18,579 nt of DNA from Actinomycetes bacterium (GTDB taxonomy: Bacteria; Actinomycetota; Actinomycetes; Actinomycetales; Cellulomonadaceae). A program made the translations under genes and the position numbers. Numbering within the stretch: the stretch's first letter is position 1; each line of letters begins with the position of its first letter. Below the pieces are notes generated by a model. That model was not told the DNA's origin, did no database searches, and was given only the letters and a program-made list of their open reading frames with translations. Location: NCBI GenBank assembly GCA_023412515.1, contig JAEYNO010000201.1:1-18579 (forward strand). Reading direction: 5' to 3'. Below are positions 16,265 to 18,579 of the stretch, one piece after another.

Positions 16265-18118
16265 TCACGCGATGCGCAGGTGCTCCGCCGGCGGCTCGGG
16301 CCGCGCGCCGTCGGGCCGCTGCGCGACGGCCTTCTCCAGCACCGACGTGATCTCCTCGCCCACGAGCTCGTACCGGTCGAGCAGCGCGTCGCGCAGCGCC
16401 TCGACGAGGTCCCGGTTGCTCGCGAGCAGCCGCCGCACGGTCGCCCGCGCGCTGTCCAGCACGTCCTCGAGCTGCACGCGCGCCCGCGGGTCGGCGATCA
16501 CCGCCGAGACCAGGTCCTTGTCGGTGGCCGCGAACGACACGAGCGACCCCGCCATGCCCGCCGCGCCGACCATCTGCGCGGCCGTGCGGGTCGCGGCCGC
16601 GAGGTCGGAGGCCGGCCCCGTCGTCGTCTGGCCGAAGAACAGCTCCTCGGCGACCCAGCCGCCCATCGCGATCTGCACGAGCGCGCGCAGGTCGCCGCTC
16701 GTGCGCGTGTAGACCTCCTCGCAGTCGCCGTGCGCGAGCAGCCCCAGCGCCGAGCCGCGCTTGACGATCGTCAGCACCTCGAGCGTGCGGTTGGGCGCGA
16801 CGAGCCACGCGGTCACCGCGTGCCCCGCCTCGTGCGTCGCGATGAGCGTCCGCTCGGTCCTCGTGTAGGTCACGGGGTGGCCGATGCCGACGAGCTCGGT
16901 GATGCGCGCCTGCTCGACGTCGACGTACCGCATCGCGTCGTCGCCGCGGCGCAGCGCGTTGACCAGCGCCTCGTCCAGCAGGTGCTCGACCATCACGGGC
17001 GTCCAGCCGCTGGTCGCGGCCGCGAGCCGGTCCCGCGTCGCGGGGTCGTCGAGCTCCGCGTGGTGCGCGCGCCGCGCGAGGAAGTGGTCGACGAGCGCGC
17101 GCCGCCCGTGCGCGTCGGGCGGGTTGAACGTGAGGCGGCGGTCGAACCGGCCCGGGCGCAGCAGCGCCGGGTCGAGGTGGTCGGCACGGTTGGTCGCGGC
17201 GATCAGCAGGATCGGCGCGCGCGTGGGGCGCCGCTGCTTGAGCTGGCGGTGCGCGGGCAGCAGCAGGTTCACCGCCGCGACCAGCCGGTTGTAGAGCCTG
17301 TCGCCGCCGACCGGCTCGTCGAACGACTGCATCTGCACCAGCAGCTCGTTGACGACGCCGCCCGTGCCCTCCGAGACCATCGCGTTCCGCACCACGCCGG
17401 TGCCCTCCCCCGCGAGCAGGGCCGACGGCGACGGCAGCCCGACGAACGCCGCCGTCGGCTCCGCCGCGAGCAGCCCGCCGCGGCGCAGCGCGATCGCGTC
17501 GATCTCCTCGATGAACCCGATCGCGCCGCCCTCCTTGCGGGCAGCGGTGCGCAGCGCCCGGAAGTACGTGCGGATCCTGCGCGCTGTCGCGCCGTAGTAC
17601 ATCGACTGGAAGCTCGTCGCCGACACGAACAGGAAGGGCACGCCCGCCTCGGCCGCCATCGCCTTGGCCGTGAGCGTCTTGCCCGTCCCCGGCGGCCCCT
17701 CGAACAGCAGGCCGCGGCGCGGCGTGCCGCCCATCTGGTCGGCGAACCGCCGGTGCGTCTGGAACAGGTCGATCGAGCGGCGCACGTCGTCGACGATCGG
17801 GTCGATGCCGACCACGTCGTCGAGCGTCACGTCGACCTGCTCGGGCCGGTACGTGACGTGCGGCGAGCGCCCCGCCCCCACCTGCGTGCCGACCAGCAGC
17901 GCGATGAGGGCGACGAAGAACAGCACGGGCGCGACGACCAGCGGGTCGACGGACGGCAGCACCACGAGCGGCCGCCCCGTCACGGCGGCCCACACGACGT
18001 ACGCCTCGAGCGCGAGCACGACGAGGCACAGCCGGACCACGCGCCGGCGGCGCACGCGCTCGCGGTCGATCGCGATGTCGTGGCCGACCGGCTGTCGGGC
18101 GGCGGGTGCGTCGGTCAC
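16265..18118 (-). CDS. Divergent FtsH-like membrane AAA+ zinc metalloprotease
   Basis: 617 residues. GTG 18118 was chosen for AAGGGGA about 7 nt upstream; the frame stays open upstream to 18340 but lacks a supported start. Two membrane helices (about 27-47 and 60-79) precede the linker VTLDDVVGIDPI. AAA+ motifs: Walker A GPPGTGKT (141-148), pore loop MYYG where FtsH has MFVG, Walker B region GFIEEID with Glu204 in place of the usual Asp and Glu205 conserved, and ATNRADHLDPALLRPGRFDR. Between Walker B and that motif are about 55 extra residues. The protease has HEAGH (His429, Glu430, His433) and third zinc ligand Asp505 in ASDLAAATR. It should extract and degrade membrane or cytosolic proteins. 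It is probably a paralogue of the housekeeping FtsH, not that gene. It diverges from the winged-helix regulator gene. Confidence 0.85.
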   Translation of the reverse strand: MTDAPAARQPVGHDIAIDRERVRRRRVVRLCLVVLALEAYVVWAAVTGRPLVVLPSVDPLVVAPVLFFVALIALLVGTQVGAGRSPHVTYRPEQVDVTLDDVVGIDPIVDDVRRSIDLFQTHRRFADQMGGTPRRGLLFEGPPGTGKTLTAKAMAAEAGVPFLFVSATSFQSMYYGATARRIRTYFRALRTAARKEGGAIGFIEEIDAIALRRGGLLAAEPTAAFVGLPSPSALLAGEGTGVVRNAMVSEGTGGVVNELLVQMQSFDEPVGGDRLYNRLVAAVNLLLPAHRQLKQRRPTRAPILLIAATNRADHLDPALLRPGRFDRRLTFNPPDAHGRRALVDHFLARRAHHAELDDPATRDRLAAATSGWTPVMVEHLLDEALVNALRRGDDAMRYVDVEQARITELVGIGHPVTYTRTERTLIATHEAGHAVTAWLVAPNRTLEVLTIVKRGSALGLLAHGDCEEVYTRTSGDLRALVQIAMGGWVAEELFFGQTTTGPASDLAAATRTAAQMVGAAGMAGSLVSFAATDKDLVSAVIADPRARVQLEDVLDSARATVRRLLASNRDLVEALRDALLDRYELVGEEITSVLEKAVAQRPDGARPEPPAEHLRIA

Positions 18119-18371
18119 GGGCTGTCCCCTTCGTCGGGCGACGGCCGCGCGGGCGACCGCCGCGGCCGCGGTGGTCAGCCCATCGTCGTCCGGATTGTCC
18201 GAATCGAACAACGCCAGCGACCTGCTGTCACCCGTCCGGCCCAACCGGCGCACCTGGCCGCGCCCTCCCCCGCCGAGTGCGCCACGACGCCGTCGAGCGC
18301 GCCCGCAGCGACCGGTGCGCTCGAGCGCGTGCGGGCGCACTCAGCGGGACGGGGTGGGGGATGCTGGGGGC
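18119..18371. other. Divergent intergenic region with palindromes
   Basis: 253 bp between the FtsH-like start and the regulator start. An AT-richer spot holds the imperfect palindrome TTGTCCG-AAT-CGAACAA (18195-18211). On the minus strand it offers TTGTTC with GACGAT 18 bp on, a weak promoter candidate for the protease. A 12-bp palindrome GCGCTCGAGCGC (18317-18328) lies nearer the regulator. No gene seen. Confidence 0.4.
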
Positions 18372-18579
18372 GTGCGGATCACGACGCTGGGCGAGCTCGC
18401 GGTGGACGGGCGTCCCGTCCGCGGCGAGCGGCTCGCGACGCTGCTGCGCGAGCTGCTCGACGCCCGCGGCCGTGCGGTGTCCGTCGCCGCGCTCGTCGAC
18501 GCGGTGTGGCAGGACCCGCCGCCGGCCGACGCGCCGGGCGCCGTCCAGGCCCTCGTGTCGCGGCTGCGGCGCACCGGGC
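18372..18579 (+). CDS. Winged-helix regulator of SARP/BTAD type (3' partial)
   Basis: The first 69 codons of a gene that runs off the window. From the GTG at 18372 it reads VRITTLGELAVDGRPVRGER, then LATLLRELLDARGRAVSVAALVDAVW and APGAVQALVSRLRR. That is the start of an OmpR/PhoB-type winged helix as found at the N-terminus of SARP and larger BTAD/LuxR-like ATPase regulators: LG...V.G..., a leader helix, (L)V..LW and the recognition helix ending VSRLRR. The GTG has GGGGG just upstream and a GATGCT that could be a -10 7 nt away. It diverges from the FtsH-like gene. Total length and further domains are unknown. Confidence 0.75.
   Translation, partial: MRITTLGELAVDGRPVRGERLATLLRELLDARGRAVSVAALVDAVWQDPPPADAPGAVQALVSRLRRTG

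Noticed and set aside
18119..18340. Upstream extension of the FtsH-like protein to 18340
   Set aside because: The extra 74 residues are Arg/Gly/Ala-rich and include the promoter-like palindrome; GTG 18118 has a good ribosome site and fits the family.
18341..18574. 77-codon minus-strand frame at the right edge
   Set aside because: Antisense to the winged-helix regulator, Ser/Arg-rich, no domain.

Overview
The window comes from a very GC-rich actinobacterium. Codon third positions are almost all G or C, GTG and TTG starts are common, and several genes have actinobacterial TANNNT -10 boxes. Secreted plant-polysaccharide enzymes with ricin-type CBM13 modules, together with a class Ib nrdHIEF operon, suggest a soil cellulolytic micrococcale such as Cellulomonas. 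The genus is an inference from content, not from a marker gene.

Layout. Positions 1-3368 (+) hold a two-gene glycan operon: a 5'-truncated GH27 alpha-galactosidase and, overlapping it by 3 nt, a GH43 enzyme with CBM6 and CBM13 modules. A strong hairpin ends it against a convergent minus-strand pair, a 37-residue peptide coupled to a small membrane protein (3427-3947). Next come a carboxymuconolactone-decarboxylase-fold protein (+, 4260-4595) and, convergent to it, a large FMN/4Fe-4S/FAD Old-Yellow-Enzyme oxidoreductase (-, 4632-6557). That enzyme diverges from a TetR regulator (+, to 7297) across a 24-bp near-perfect palindrome, so the pair looks like a self-contained repressor/target module.

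Positions 7382-10777 are the most notable part. A palindrome with the core of the rifamycin-associated element (RAE) lies 73 bp upstream of a HelD/HelR-type RNA polymerase-remodelling ATPase, the kind of protein that removes rifamycins from RNA polymerase. An APH-fold kinase of unknown substrate follows. Convergent to it is a decayed type II toxin-antitoxin locus: a Phd/YefM-like antitoxin frame plus only the last 29 codons of a PIN toxin.

Positions 11198-15659 (-) carry nrdH-nrdI-nrdE-nrdF, the complete manganese/iron class Ib ribonucleotide reductase system. It has two NrdR-box-like operators and a promoter upstream, a hairpin between nrdH and nrdI, a TTG-started nrdE overlapping nrdI, and an 18-bp-stem terminator after nrdF. 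A 43-residue acidic peptide gene with its own palindrome lies beyond the terminator. Positions 15913-18118 (-) hold a 73-residue membrane protein and a divergent FtsH-like membrane AAA+ zinc metalloprotease. The window ends in the start of a winged-helix regulator of SARP/BTAD type (+), divergent from the protease gene.

No rRNA, tRNA, CRISPR array, transposase or phage gene was seen. All function calls come from reading motifs by eye; no database search was run.
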